From the NCBI GenBank assembly GCA_030704615.1, contig CM060733.1, forward strand, positions 622,001 to 682,000: a stretch of DNA of 60,000 nt, in the 5' to 3' direction. Below the pieces are notes generated by a model that was not told where the DNA came from, ran no database searches, and saw only the letters and a program-made list of their open reading frames with translations. This document shows, in pieces, positions 21,822 to 33,213 of the stretch. Position numbers and translations under genes: made by a program. The stretch is from Takakia lepidozioides (lineage: Eukaryota; Streptophyta; Takakiopsida; Takakiales; Takakiaceae). Position 1 is the stretch's first letter; every line of letters begins with the position of its first letter.

Positions 21822-24800
21822 TCACCAATAATCCCCACAAGAACAGAATCCATTTTGGAAGTGGTGAAAGCGGTTGGAATCCCGTAAAACAATTGCTCGC
21901 CCCACAATCTTTGAAATGAACTTGGTGGCATTGTGGCAGTCACCACATACCCTGAGGTTCTTGATAACACGGATAGGCGTTCCATGAGGTGTGCTGATCA
22001 ACCCAAATGCAATGGCCAGCTTCTCGCTGTGGTGGCCAAGAGAAAATTCCTTTAGCTCCTCCTCAACATTGTGCAACACAAAACTTGTGTCAGGCATGTA
22101 ACCAGCCTCCTTCATTTGTCCAGACAATCTCTTCAGCTCAGCATGAATTTCATTAATTCGTGGATGCAATTTGTCTTCTACAACAAATGCATGCACCTGG
22201 TTGTCCACCTCAATGCAGCTGCGCCCTGGCTCCTTTCTGACACCTCTGTCCTGCATCACTTTTCTCACTTTTGCAGTATCGTCCCACCTGCCAGCAGCAG
22301 CATAGATGTTTGATAGCAGCACATAAGTTGAAGCGCCCTGTGGATCCCACTTTAGAAGGTTTTTTGCTGCACGTTCTGCTACTTGTACATTGCCATGAAG
22401 TCTGCAGGCACCAAGCAAGGCCCGCCACACCGAAGCATTTGCTCCATTTGGCATTTTGTTGATGAAGTTTTCTGCGTCGTCCAATCGCCCTGCACGACCA
22501 AGAATGTCCACCATGCAGCCAAAATGCTCCACTGTAGGAGTGAGGCTATGATCTCGAATCATGGAATCAAACAGGTGATGGCCTTCATCCACTAGGCCTA
22601 CATGGCTACATGCAGAGAGAACACATATAAAGGTGATACCATCTGGCTTCAAGCCTTGTTCTTGCATTTGGTGAAATAGTTGCAGAGCCTCCACACCACA
22701 CCCATGCTGAGAATAGCCAGTGATCATTGCATTCCATGAGACCACTTCTCTTTCAGCCATATTTTCAAACACTTGGCGCGCATCCTGCACGCTCCCACAT
22801 TTCGCATACATGTTGAGAAGAGCATTCTCCAGATTAACATAGGAGTCTATTCCTGCTTTGATGATGTCAGCATGGACCTCCTTGCCCTTTTCTAGGGCTG
22901 CGAGGATCGCACACGCATTGAGAACGCTAATAAATGTGACCTTGTTGGGATTCACCCCTTCCCGTATCATTTGCTCATACATCTCCAAAGCATCCATACC
23001 ACGCCCCTGCTGAGTATATCCCGAAATCATTGCACTCCATGAGATTACATCTCTTTCTGCCATATCGTCAAACAGTTGACGTGCATCCTTTAAGCTCCCA
23101 CATTTGGCATACATGTTAACAAGGCCAGTCTCCAGAATAACATCTGACGTAATTCCTGCTTTGATGATGCCAGCATGGACCTCTTTACCCTTGTCCAAGG
23201 CTACCAGGCTAGCACATACATTCAGAACACAAATGAATGTGACCCTGTCAGGCATCACTCTTTCCTGTAGCATTTGCTCGTAAATCTCAACGGCCTCCAT
23301 ACCAGACCCATGCTGAGCATATCCTGAGATCAGAGCACTCCATGAAATCACATTTCGTTCGGCCATATTGTCAAACACATTACGTGCATCTTGCACACTC
23401 CCGCATTTGGCATACATGTTGATGAGAGTATTCTCCAAGTTAATATATGACGTAACTCCAGCTCTGATAATGTCAGCATGCACCTCTTTGCCCTTTTCAA
23501 GGTCTGCCAGGCTGGCACATGCATTGAGAGCACAAATGAACGTGACTTTGTTGGGCACCACCCCTTCCTGTATCATTTGCTCATAGATCTCGAAAGCCTC
23601 CCCACCACATGCATGCTGAACATATGCTGTGATCATGGCGTTCCATGAGACTACATCTCGTTCAGCCATATCATCAAACACTTGACGTGCATCCCTTAAG
23701 CTCCCGCATTTTGCATACATATGAACAAGGGCATTTTCTAAATTAACAAACGATGCAATTCCAGCTCCGATAATATCAGCATGCACCTCTTTGCCCTTTT
23801 CAAGGACTTCCAGGCTGGCACACGCATTGAGAACACAAAGGAATGTGACTTCATTGGGCGTCACCCCTTCCCGGATCATTTGCTCATACATCTCCAAAGC
23901 CTCCATACCACACCCATGATCGGCATATCCTGCTATCATCGCAGTCCATGAGACCACATTTCGTTGCGCCATACTGTCAAACACAAGACGAGCATCCTTC
24001 ATGCTCCCACATTTGGCATACATGTCCACAAGTGCGGTCTCCAGAATGATATCAGACAGAATTGCGGCTTTGATGATGTCAGCATGAACCTGTTTGCCAT
24101 TTTCCAAGGCTGCTAGGCTGGCACATGCATTGAGAACATAAATGAAGGTGACCTCATTGGGTGTTATCCCTTCCCCTCTCATCTGCTCATAAAGCTCCCA
24201 AGCCTCTACTCCACAGCCATGCTGAGCATATGCTGTGATCATTGTGGTCCATGAAACCACATCTCGTTCAGCCATTTTATCGAACACTTCACGTGCATCG
24301 ATTATGCTCCCGCATTTTGCATACATGTTAACAAGAGCAGTCTCCAAATTATTATATGGAGCAATACCAGCTTTAACAATGTCAGCATGGACCTCTTTGC
24401 CCTTCTCCAGGGATGCAAGACTGGCACACGCATTGAGAGCGCAGATGAATGTGATTTTGTTGGGTGTCACCCCCTCCTGCATCATTTGCTCATATGTCTC
24501 CCAAGCCTCTATACCGCACCCATGCTGAGCATATGCTGTGATCATTGCATTCCATGAGACCACATCTCGTTTAGCCATATCGTCAAAAACTTGACGTGCA
24601 TCCTTCACACTCCCACATTCAGCATACATATTAACAAGGGCATTCTGCAAATTAATGTAAGATGGATTTCCAGTTTTGATGATGTCAGCATGGAGTTCTT
24701 TACCCTTTTCCAGGGATGCCAGGCTGGCACACGCATTGAGAACGCAAATGAATGTGACATTGTCAGGTGTTACACCATCCCGTGACATTTGCTCATACAT

Positions 24801-25514
24801 CTCAAAAGCCTCCATAGCACATCCATGCTGAGCATATCCTGCAGTCAATGAGTTCCACGAGACCACATTCCGGTTGGCCATATTGTCAAACACTCGACGC
24901 GCATCCTTCATGCTTCCACACTTAGCATACATGTTAACAAGGCTATTCTCCAAGTTGATATATGACACACCTCCAGCTTTCATGATATCAGCATGTACCT
25001 CTTTGCCCTTTTCCAGGGCTCCTAGGCTGGCACATGCCTTGAGAATGCAAATGAATGTGACATTGTTGGGTGTCACCCCTCCCTGTTTCATTTTCTGATA
25101 CATCTCGAAAGCCTCCTTACCACACCCATGCTGAGCATACCCTGCCATCATTGTAGTCCATGTAAACACATCTCGTTCAAGCATTTTGTCAAACACTTGT
25201 CGTGCATCCACCAAGCTTCCACACTTGGCATACATGTTGACAAGGGTGTTGAATAAAAAGATATTTGCTTTGAATCCACTTTGGATAATATGGTTGTGCA
25301 CCTGCTTTCCCATTTGAAGGTCTTCAATTTTAATGCACTCACGCAAGAGACAGACGTAAGTGTTAAGTGCCTCTTTCAGTCGTCCTGCCTTACATAGTAT
25401 TGTCACATTTTCATAAGTGCCAGAAGAGCTCTTGGTGATGCCCTCTCTTGCTATTCTTTCAGACAGAGGGGTCATGGTGGAAGTGCCTGATCCAAACAAT
25501 TGTGCCTCATGCAA
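21822..25514 (-). CDS. PPR-DYW organelle RNA editing factor, 1230 residues
   Basis: A single uninterrupted exon encodes a PLS-class pentatricopeptide protein. After an irregular N-terminus (about residues 1-110) come eight near-identical ~101-residue triplets (P ~35, L ~36, S ~30), each with a V(V/I)SW..(M/L) start, CASL..L.KGK and MYA.CGS..DAR. A final P-L-S block leads into E1/E2 motifs (WRALLGACRLHGN, YVLLSNIYAAAGRW), a PG box (EPGRSCIEV) and a complete DYW cytidine-deaminase domain. The domain has HSE (HHSEKLAIAFG), CGDCHNATKF and the terminal CSCGDYW. Such proteins enter mitochondria or plastids and deaminate C to U at sites chosen by residues in each PPR motif. No classic transit peptide is evident after the chosen ATG, so an upstream exon or start is possible. 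Divergent from EndoU; PPR relics lie on both sides. Confidence 0.93.
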   Translation of the reverse strand: MHEAQLFGSGTSTMTPLSERIAREGITKSSSGTYENVTILCKAGRLKEALNTYVCLLRECIKIEDLQMGKQVHNHIIQSGFKANIFLFNTLVNMYAKCGSLVDARQVFDKMLERDVFTWTTMMAGYAQHGCGKEAFEMYQKMKQGGVTPNNVTFICILKACASLGALEKGKEVHADIMKAGGVSYINLENSLVNMYAKCGSMKDARRVFDNMANRNVVSWNSLTAGYAQHGCAMEAFEMYEQMSRDGVTPDNVTFICVLNACASLASLEKGKELHADIIKTGNPSYINLQNALVNMYAECGSVKDARQVFDDMAKRDVVSWNAMITAYAQHGCGIEAWETYEQMMQEGVTPNKITFICALNACASLASLEKGKEVHADIVKAGIAPYNNLETALVNMYAKCGSIIDAREVFDKMAERDVVSWTTMITAYAQHGCGVEAWELYEQMRGEGITPNEVTFIYVLNACASLAALENGKQVHADIIKAAILSDIILETALVDMYAKCGSMKDARLVFDSMAQRNVVSWTAMIAGYADHGCGMEALEMYEQMIREGVTPNEVTFLCVLNACASLEVLEKGKEVHADIIGAGIASFVNLENALVHMYAKCGSLRDARQVFDDMAERDVVSWNAMITAYVQHACGGEAFEIYEQMIQEGVVPNKVTFICALNACASLADLEKGKEVHADIIRAGVTSYINLENTLINMYAKCGSVQDARNVFDNMAERNVISWSALISGYAQHGSGMEAVEIYEQMLQERVMPDRVTFICVLNVCASLVALDKGKEVHAGIIKAGITSDVILETGLVNMYAKCGSLKDARQLFDDMAERDVISWSAMISGYTQQGRGMDALEMYEQMIREGVNPNKVTFISVLNACAILAALEKGKEVHADIIKAGIDSYVNLENALLNMYAKCGSVQDARQVFENMAEREVVSWNAMITGYSQHGCGVEALQLFHQMQEQGLKPDGITFICVLSACSHVGLVDEGHHLFDSMIRDHSLTPTVEHFGCMVDILGRAGRLDDAENFINKMPNGANASVWRALLGACRLHGNVQVAERAAKNLLKWDPQGASTYVLLSNIYAAAGRWDDTAKVRKVMQDRGVRKEPGRSCIEVDNQVHAFVVEDKLHPRINEIHAELKRLSGQMKEAGYMPDTSFVLHNVEEELKEFSLGHHSEKLAIAFGLISTPHGTPIRVIKNLRVCGDCHNATKFISKIVGRAIVLRDSNRFHHFQNGFCSCGDYW

Positions 25515-26224
25515 CCCTGCCCTCCTGCATGACTCAAAACTCGTAGTTAGAAACTGTTTCTACTAAGTCTCAAAGCTCAGTAATTGATTTGAAGCAAAAC
25601 CAACTCATGATGCCCGGCTTGTTCCTACATGTTGGCAGGGTAACAAATATACTGCAGGAGAAAAAACAGTACCAATCAATGTTTGAGATGGGACCCTTGA
25701 ATCATCATCAAAACAATACCCGGAGTATGCTCGGCCTGGAGCTCCATGTTTGACATAAAAACCATAACCAGATTGTGCTCGCCCTGGTACCATGGCAGCT
25801 AGGGCTGCTTTCACTCGAGGACTATCTGACCAATCCTCAATCCAGAGGGCCTTGATTGTGCTCTTCTGTCTGAAGTCTGATGAACTGGGACTTTTCTGTA
25901 AGAACCACCAGGGACATTTGAGGACAGGACAGACATCAAAGCATCTTTTGAATAACAAGAAGCAAACCTACTTTCAGCCTCATAGACACAGTCAGAACTG
26001 ATTTTGCTTATTTTTGCCACAAACACATATATTGGGGGACTGGAGATACAATCTGCTCCACAAAACATCATCATGTCAGCTTCAGCCACAAGCCCTCTTT
26101 GAAAACTGGCTCATGTCCTAAACAAAGAGTCTCACCGCATCAAACCTGTTGTCCAACCACTCTGAACGATCTGAGAAGAACTCCCAGAGTTGCTCTTTGC
26201 ACTTTGCTTGACCTGTGTCAAGAA

Positions 26225-26335
26225 CTAGAAGACCATGAGAATTCGGCAGCATTTGGGTCTTATTGTGCAAGGCTTGTCTATAGCCACAAGGCTATGGCAA
26301 ACAACACCTCATGAGAACATTCTCTTTGTGTCAAG
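26225..26335 (+). mobile_element. LINE 3'-tail relic
   Basis: The DNA 'agccacaaggctatggcaaa' followed by 'caacacctcatgagaaca' matches the end of the LINE at 30805-30849 ('ggccacaaggctacggcaaa', 'caacgtcttatgagtaca'). The frame upstream reads YCARLVYSHKAMANN before a stop. It is a short, diverged copy. Confidence 0.55.
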
Positions 26336-27174
26336 CATGTTTGAGGCTCGAGAACTGCTGAAAGCTATGACTCTCTTTGGTCAAGAATTGGATTTGTGCC
26401 TGAAGATGATGCTTTCTGACAAAAATCAGAGAAGCCATAATCACTATCCTTCTCAATGTTAGTACTACCACTGGAGCAACCCTTCTATCACCATCATGCC
26501 CAAACATCAGGATTAGGAAATCCCTCCTCCAAGCTAGGTGAGCTAGTTGTAACAGGTGGCAGCCTACTCATTGTTTGAAATTCAGCCCAATGCCAGGGTG
26601 TGAGGGCAACTGGCATGTTCCTTGTCTGAAACTTGATCATCAAAGGCCAAACAAAGAGTGACTTACCACACTTTCTCTTGTTTGCTCCACAGTCCGTTAT
26701 CCTGAGAACCTAGTTACTTCTTTAAGTAGGTGGGGAAGAGAGATTCATCCAGTCTGCTCTCCATGACCTTGAGGCCACAGACCTCATGACAATTTGGAGG
26801 GAGCAGGAAGAGTAGAGAAAGGTAACCTGAATTCTCTGATTCCACAAAGCCTGACGTGCTCACAACCATCTGTCTCCCACATGACATTAGCCTACACATC
26901 AGACCCTCCCACTTGCATCCCACACCCCACGACTCGGCAATGTACTACACTACTGACCACTCCCAAACCTCCCAACAACCATCCCACAGGCAAAGAGATA
27001 TCAACCAAGACCAACCACCTTTGCAGTTTACTTCCACAACATTGTATTCACTGAGCATACTGCTCTATGCAGAGCCGAAAGGCCAATGGCGTGATGTTGC
27101 AGGGAGAGAAATCTGCAGAAGGACTCCTACGAGTAAGCAGAATGAATGCAGAACAACAGAACACAATGCTCTTC

Positions 27175-27510
27175 CTACTCTAAACTGCTTGACATGAGGC
27201 AGACTCTTCCAAAACCCTCCAGTTGGGCTGCAGATGTGAGGTTAAAGGATAAATCAATGTAAGCACTGACCTTGGCAATTTGTTGAGAACTGTACTTTTT
27301 GTTGACATAAGCGTCCAGGACCAGACGCAGTGCAACATTGATCCCTTCCCCTTGCTTCACATGGTGCCCTACACTCTCAGCCAGGGTATTCCAAATCTCA
27401 GACTCCGACCTGCCATCCCAAAATAAACTTAGCAACTGTCTATGTGCCATTGCGACTGAAAATCGAAGTTCAACAAATGTAGTTTGTAATACAAATTTCC
27501 ACCTGCGCAA
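27175..27510 (-). CDS. Possible exon, unknown protein
   Basis: A 111-codon minus-strand frame contains LLSLFWDGRSESEIWNTLAE, EGINVALRLVLDAYV and SSQQIAKVSAYIDLS. It has the balanced composition of a folded helical domain, unlike the surrounding chance frames. No family is recognised and no neighbouring exon is proven. Confidence 0.35.
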   Translation of the reverse strand: MRRWKFVLQTTFVELRFSVAMAHRQLLSLFWDGRSESEIWNTLAESVGHHVKQGEGINVALRLVLDAYVNKKYSSQQIAKVSAYIDLSFNLTSAAQLEGFGRVCLMSSSLE

Positions 27511-28509
27511 CTATCACTAGGAAGGCACCTTTAGCCCTCATAATTTGAACGATGCACCCATGCATCCATAGTCCCTCCCAGCTACTGCGGCTACCTGGAA
27601 TGACTGCACTCTTTCCTCTACAAACCGACATTAGAACCATGATGTGTTGCACCCCACTGACTAAGAAGAAGCACTGACGCCCGCTGTGTTACAAATTTCC
27701 GTGCTGAAACTGACCGTGTGACGACCCATTTGTCTCCAACTCCAGGCAGCCTCCATGATCATCTTCCCGTAAACCATCTCTCCTCAGCCACCGGTGCGTA
27801 CTACCCGCAATTGGCTTAGAAGTGTTTGAACAAATCTCAATGCAATGCGCTTTTGAAATATACGGAGGGAAGTAGAGAGTGTACGGCTCGCACCTTCTTG
27901 AAACACCCAGCAGAGGGCCTCGGGGAAGCTTGGGAGGCCATCCCAAGATACCTCGATGACGTGCCTGGATGGAGGCGCCGAAGGTCAGGAGGCAGCGGCG
28001 CAAGGCAGGCATGCCCCCTACCCGTGCCACCAGCTTACTGTGTCCCTTGACATTGCTTCCATCTCTTCAACCCAAATCCCGACATCCCTTCTCGTTCTGC
28101 CACAACATGCAAAATGGAGGCAGCAACAAAAGAACCCACCTCGATTCTGTGGGGAAATTTCAAGCTATCAACTCGCTGCATCGATCGGAAGCCTTGCAGA
28201 TACATCGAGTTGGTGTTCTTCTTCCCACACCCACTGATCCACCGCCCTTGTTCATATTCCAGGATCTTCCTCTCGAACATTTGCATTCCTGCGTACTTTG
28301 CATGGCAGGAAGGTCCGTGGGATCCATGTTTTGAAGCCAATCAACATGACATCTTCGAGCCCAAACATTTATTTATCTCTGCCGTGGGATTACCTCCATG
28401 CTGGTAACATCTCTAGGAGAATTTCTGCGGCATGACGAGCATACTGGGTGTGATACTTGTGTGTTGGATGCGAAGCCTTGCCAACTTGGCCGTTTGGTGT
28501 GAGCAACCC

Positions 28510-31297
28510 ATGGATTCTTTGCTCGGCAGCGTCAAGCATTCTGTGTTGGATGGGCTTAAGAACTTGGCGCTGGAGGTGCTGCATGCAGCTGAGGATCAGT
28601 CCCAGCAGGCTCAACCCAACAACGACGGATCGCAGGGTGTACCCGGCTATGAGTCAGCGTCTGAAACTAGGCGTCACTCTGAGTCTGCACCTGGCTATGA
28701 GAGCCAGAATGCACGCTGGCAGGGAGATGATAACCCACAAGGCAGCTCCTGGGCTCAGGTCTGTCTTTTCCTTCCTTCCTGGTTAGTACCTGTCTTTGTA
28801 GGATTGTCATGTGCATTTCTGGCGATATGCGAAAGACATGTCAGATAGGTAGGGAGACGATAATGCTTTGGGGGATTTCCTTGTGTCCGGGGGTGTTAAT
28901 GCCCTTGAAATTGGGGCGTGTATGAGTGCAGGGATGCCGTGCAGAGAGAGAGAGAGAGGAAGAGAGAGTCCGTGGTGATTCTACTTAGTGGAGAAAGAGA
29001 TAGGAAGTGGGTCTCCGCAGATGTAATAGTTGGAAATTCTTTCGGAGCTGGGGAGTGCCATAAGTCTAGCATTTCTTCACAGTCTCTCCCCTACCAAGAA
29101 TCACGTGGTGGTGCTACTTCTGAGAGAGCAAGAGGAAAGCAAGTAACTTAATAATGTGCACCCCAGCCTCAAAGAGAGAGGGTCCAATGTGTGCAGGTCG
29201 CAGGAAGGCCAAGTGAAGAGGATGGCAGCTGGCAGACCACAGGTCGCCAGCGCCGTCCAGGCCCTTGTGGACTGCAGCCAGAAGAGAACGATAGCCGGCA
29301 GAGCGGGCTCCATCCACGTCCAGATGAAGGACAGCAGCAGCATTACAAGAAACATGCCAGTGATCAACAGTATGCCTCACATGTGGGTTCTGTCGATGTG
29401 AACCCCACAAGGGAGGAGCTTGATGACATTTCCATGGCGTGCAGCCGGCTTTGGAAATTGGACCTGAACTGTCTGACTCCTGGTCAAGACTATGAGATTG
29501 ATTGTGGAGAGGGAAGGAAGATTTACAACAAGGAAGACATAACAGGCAACTCTCTCTTCCGTTTCCTGGATCAACAGGTGTTTAGACGACCCACCTTTGC
29601 TCGCTTTTATGCACTCCTAAACAACTACCATGCAGATTCAGCAGTTAGGGAGCAGTTGACTGCAGAAGACAAACAGGAGCAAATTGCATTCATTGAGGAG
29701 ATAAGCCGGACAGCACCAATGCAGTATGTACGCAACTACCTTGCAGTGAAGAACATTTTGACTGGCAACATGGAAGAGTTCAAGGAAACTCTGCAATCCT
29801 TGTGGTTCAAATTTTATGGTAGAGGTGGCACGCACGATGCCTCGTCAGCATTCGAGCATGTTTTTGTAGGAGAAATCAAGGAAGGGCAGAATCGAGAGGA
29901 GGTGTCAGGTTTTCATAATTGGATTCAGGTACCATATACAATAGCCACAGACTGACCCTGTGGCAGAAATGTGTTTATCTGTCTCATCTCTTGAAGTCTC
30001 TTAACTTACTGGTGCACATGTCTATTTACCGGTGCAATGCAGTGCTTCACATGCTCTCTCTTCACCACCTTTTTCTTACAAGGAGCAGAGAGCATCTTCA
30101 AGCTCCATTACCCCCCAAAGGGAGCAGTAGGTGAAGTTCTCCTAGTTACGCAGGCTACAGCTGGAGTCTCTCTCTCTCTCTCTCTCTCTCTCTTTGAAGT
30201 TGGTCTGACGAGAAATGTCCTCTGTCTTACCAGTTCTATGTGGAGGAATCAAAGGGGACTTTGAACTATCAAGGCTACATTCTTCCTCGAAGGCACAGTG
30301 GACAAGCAGTGAGTGCATCTGTTCTATTTTCTGGATCTTTGAAATGGTTTTTGAGTCCTTACCTTGTAGCTAGTGTTGCATTCTATATGGGTGTTAGGGT
30401 CCAAATGTTCTATGTAGTCTAAATAAGAAGACCAATTTGAGATTTTCCCAAACAATATAACGCATGTATATCTCTATATCTCTCTCTTATCCAGATTGCT
30501 GATACACTGTCCGGGGTTCTCTCACCAAAGAGACACTCTCTTCAAATCTATTAAGGGAATTGTGCCTGTACCCCTGTTTACCAACTTTGAAAGTCTCGAG
30601 GCTGAGCCAAAAGCCCAGGCCCTCCTGAGGCCTAGTTTTTGGGCAAATCACACACAGCAGATTGATGCTTGTGTGAAGGGATTTCTAGAGGATATCTGGA
30701 AAACCCGGATTAATTCTTTATATGGAGGTAAGTCTTACTACCAACGTCAGCCCCTGACAGAGGTAGGTTCTGTCCCTTTTGTTCCCGCTCAAACTGGGCG
30801 CGGGGTCAATGGCCACAAGGCTACGGCAAACAACGTCTTATGAGTACAATCTTATCCAGATTGCTTTCCGGTTTGTTCCAGAAGCTCATGGAAGAATAGG
30901 TAGCAGTAGCTTCTGTTTGTCGGTTCTAGTTGCACATAGTAAGCTAATCTAACTTCTCTTCCTCTCAATTAATCCACTTGTCTAGGTGGACAGGTTGGGT
31001 TGGGGTCCAAGTAGTTGCAGATTTTTTATCAATGGATGGGATGGTGGGATCGGTGTGCAGCCAGATGCACATTCACAACTACTCACGATCCAGTTTGATT
31101 GGAAAGGTATTCGGAAAGATGAAAGCAGCACTCTCGTGGGTGTGAGCCCTGAGTTTGAGGTTGCACTCTACACGCTCTGCTTCTTCGCAGGGCAGGAAGA
31201 CAACTATGTGCACCTGGGCCCATATAAAGTGAATGTAAAGTGCTATCGGTTGGGTCAAGATAAGATTGGCTCTGCATTTCCCATTGCTTTAGATTAA
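28510..31297 (+). CDS. Poly(U)-specific endoribonuclease, EndoU/XendoU family
   Basis: Four exons: 28510-28758, 29197-29928, 30234-30308 and 31061-31297, all with GT/AG junctions in matching phase 0. The N-terminal ~120 residues are Gln/Glu/His-rich and probably disordered (AEDQSQQAQPN). The EndoU domain starts at LWKLDLNCLTPGQDYEI and carries the three expected catalytic residues. They are His in FEHVFVGEIK, His in GFHNWIQ just before intron 2, and Lys in LGPYKVNVKCY in the last exon. The family signature SSTLVGVSPEFEVALYTLCF is intact. Members cut RNA at U residues in a metal-dependent way and leave 2',3'-cyclic phosphates. No signal peptide or membrane segment is seen, so it is cytosolic or nuclear. 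The start at 28510 is chosen because the duplicated copy at 21125-21420 conserves from this Met on. The last intron carries a LINE insertion. Confidence 0.92.
28940..28968. repeat. (GA)n-rich tract in EndoU intron 1
   Basis: A short GA-rich run lies in the first intron. A (CT)n run of about 26 bases also lies just before exon 3 (about 30168-30194), where it may extend the polypyrimidine tract. Confidence 0.8.
30485..30865 (+). mobile_element. 5'-truncated LINE in the last EndoU intron, 16-bp target duplication
   Basis: Perfect direct repeats TCTTATCCAGATTGCT at 30485-30500 and 30850-30865 flank a ~349-bp insertion (30501-30849). The insert's plus strand encodes the C-terminus of a LINE ORF2: HCPGFSHQRDTLF (a CCHC-like 'H C P' block), ALLRPSFWANHTQQ, FLEDIWKTRI, ending GVNGHKATANN and a stop. 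It matches relics at 6810-6965 and 26225-26335. A 5'-truncated copy with a long target duplication is the usual product of target-primed reverse transcription. It sits in sense orientation in an intron and leaves the EndoU exons intact. Confidence 0.85.
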
Positions 31298-31884
31298 GTC
31301 ATTCTTTGTCACCTGGAAAATAGCCAGATTCGAGTTGCTGGCGACATTAATGTCTTTGTCTTGTCAAGCATTTGAAGCCTCACAAGCTCTAACGCAAGCA
31401 TTATCCAATTGGTGCAAGATTTACTTCTAGATGGTACCTTGTTCATAGCTAGAAGTTTTGAATCTGTCTCCACGTGGAAGTTGAATTTTGGGTTGCTTGC
31501 TATATGCCTATGGATATGCTTGCACATGACAGGTTTAATATTCTGACACCAAGGTCCCATGCATGCTTCAACCTGTGTCCACCATGGCACATAAAATGCA
31601 AGTGCTATATCTGCTTCTAATCACCTCCATAAATTTTGAGATCTTGCATTGCTTCTTGTAATCTGTATAAAACATCTGGGAAGGTTATCACTGACTTCAC
31701 AGCTGCGGTGAGATATTCGTACCCCACTCCTGATTGTCACAAAGGGCAGCTGACAGACAGTGAAGAACTGCCACATCCAGTTCCAGTCTACCCTTTGGTC
31801 ACAAAGAATAGCAAAAGAATAACAAATGATGACCTTTCTGTCCGACCCTTTGAAGTCTCACTTCTTTTTCACTAATGTTAATTA
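31298..31884. other. EndoU 3' flank
   Basis: No gene recognised between the EndoU stop and the PPR relic. Open frames on either strand are short and lack domains. Confidence 0.6.
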
Positions 31885-32545
31885 TTCACCACATGAACAA
31901 ACCCCATCTTTGAAGTGGTGAAAACTGTTTGCATCCCCAACAACAACAGCTCTTTGAGATGAACTTGGGTGGCTGTGTGGCAATCACAACACACCCCAAG
32001 GTTCTTGATGTGATGAATAGGCATAGCAGGAGGGTGCTAATGATTCCAAAGGCAGTGGCCAGCGTCTCACTGTGGTGGCAAAGAGAAGACTCCTCTTGTT
32101 CTTCCTCCAGCTCATGCAACACAAAACGCGTACCAGGGACATACCTGGCACATCCTCTTCAGCTCAGCACGGATTTCCTCAACCGCTGTCCTCCATCTTT
32201 CTCACCTTTGCTTTATCGTCCCACCTGCCAGCTGAAGCATAGATGTTTGACAGCAGCAGGGTGCAGGGTGGTGTGGATCCGACTTAAGAAGGCCTTTTGC
32301 TGCACTCTCTTCTGGATTCAAATCGCTGTGAACTCTACATGCACCAAAGCAAGGCCCCCGCCACACTGATGGACCTGCTTTGATTGGCAAGTTGTCTGCC
32401 CCATCCAACTGCCCTAATGGTGCCACGATCTGGACTCATGGAGTGATGGCCTTCATCCGCCGGGCAGATTTGCTGCCGGCCCCGCCTTAATCCTGCCCCG
32501 GCCCGCCTTAATCCTGCCTCTTGCCCCGCACTTTTTTCCAATTAT
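31885..32545 (-). pseudogene. PPR-DYW C-terminal relic
   Basis: The minus strand carries decayed E and DYW sequence: PSVWRGP and the 'ALLGACR' equivalent near 32340, a segment resembling KLLKSDPQ near 32290, then [34 protein letters not shown] and a GLFMW end at about 31890. Order and wording match the last ~200 residues of the gene at 21822-25514. Multiple stops and frame changes are present, and the PPR repeats themselves are absent. A 20-bp GC-rich tandem duplication ('cgccttaatcctgcc') lies at its upstream edge (about 32484-32515). Confidence 0.88.
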
Positions 32546-33213
32546 ATCGGACCCGCCAACCACGCTACATTAAACTTGTGAGTTATTTGGGAGTTAATGC
32601 GATATGATGTCCTCGATCAACGTGCTCAAATCGTGGTGGAGCCGGCAGGATAGTCCTATGCACAGGACCAAAAATACGGGGCTGATATGCTGGAAAAGTG
32701 GGCTGATCCGCCCCTAACACTGCTTCCCGCGCTGATAGCGATATTCGCCCCCGCGCGATCGCTCAGCCTGTGAGCTGATCCGCCGGATAAAAGTAGATGA
32801 AAAAAAAAACCTTTTAGATGAAAAACAAAAGTTAGTTTTCATGTTAAAACAAAGCGGCTAGTCACGTAATGGCTCCACCCTAAAACTCATAGTAGTAAAT
32901 TTCCTTAAAATGTTATATTGAAATAACATAATTACATATTCAAGCTATATTTTAAACATATTGTACATAAAATGAAAATTTATTTACTTTTTTTATTTAT
33001 AAATAAAGCCAGGTATTTATTTATAAATTTGGTATGAGTTAAATATTGATGTATAATATTACGAAACTGATATTTGGATTTACTAATTATACTTGGTTTA
33101 AAGTCTGTAGAGCCTTTTCCAATCACAAATGGCATCCGATCCAGACAGAAACTGCACACAAAACATATGCAGCCAAATATTATGTTCATAACGGGACCAA
33201 ATGCCTAAGGTAC
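32546..33213. other. Spacer, composition changing from GC-rich to AT-rich
   Basis: The stretch 32640-32790 has repeated 'gggctgat' and 'gatccgcc' words also seen at 33870-33980. From 32800 on it is AT-rich without genes. Confidence 0.5.

Larger units (their letters stand above)
25515..28509. other. 3 kb divergent intergenic region between PPR and EndoU
   Basis: No gene is identified. It holds a LINE-tail relic (26265-26335), a possible minus-strand exon at 27510-27175 (IWNTLAESVGHHVKQG; LRLVLDAYVNKKYSSQQ) and another weak minus frame at 28340-28035. These minus-strand frames could be exons of one unknown gene, but no splice chain could be built. Promoters for both flanking genes must lie here; no unambiguous TATA box was found. 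Confidence 0.45.

Noticed and set aside
22071-25342. Many 60-97-codon frames on the opposite strand or other frames of the PPR gene
   Set aside because: They are shadows of the repetitive PPR coding sequence; their amino-acid repeats simply mirror the 303-bp unit.
29101-29835. Antisense frames over EndoU exon 2
   Set aside because: The plus strand carries a conserved EndoU domain with splice sites; antisense frames have no domain.
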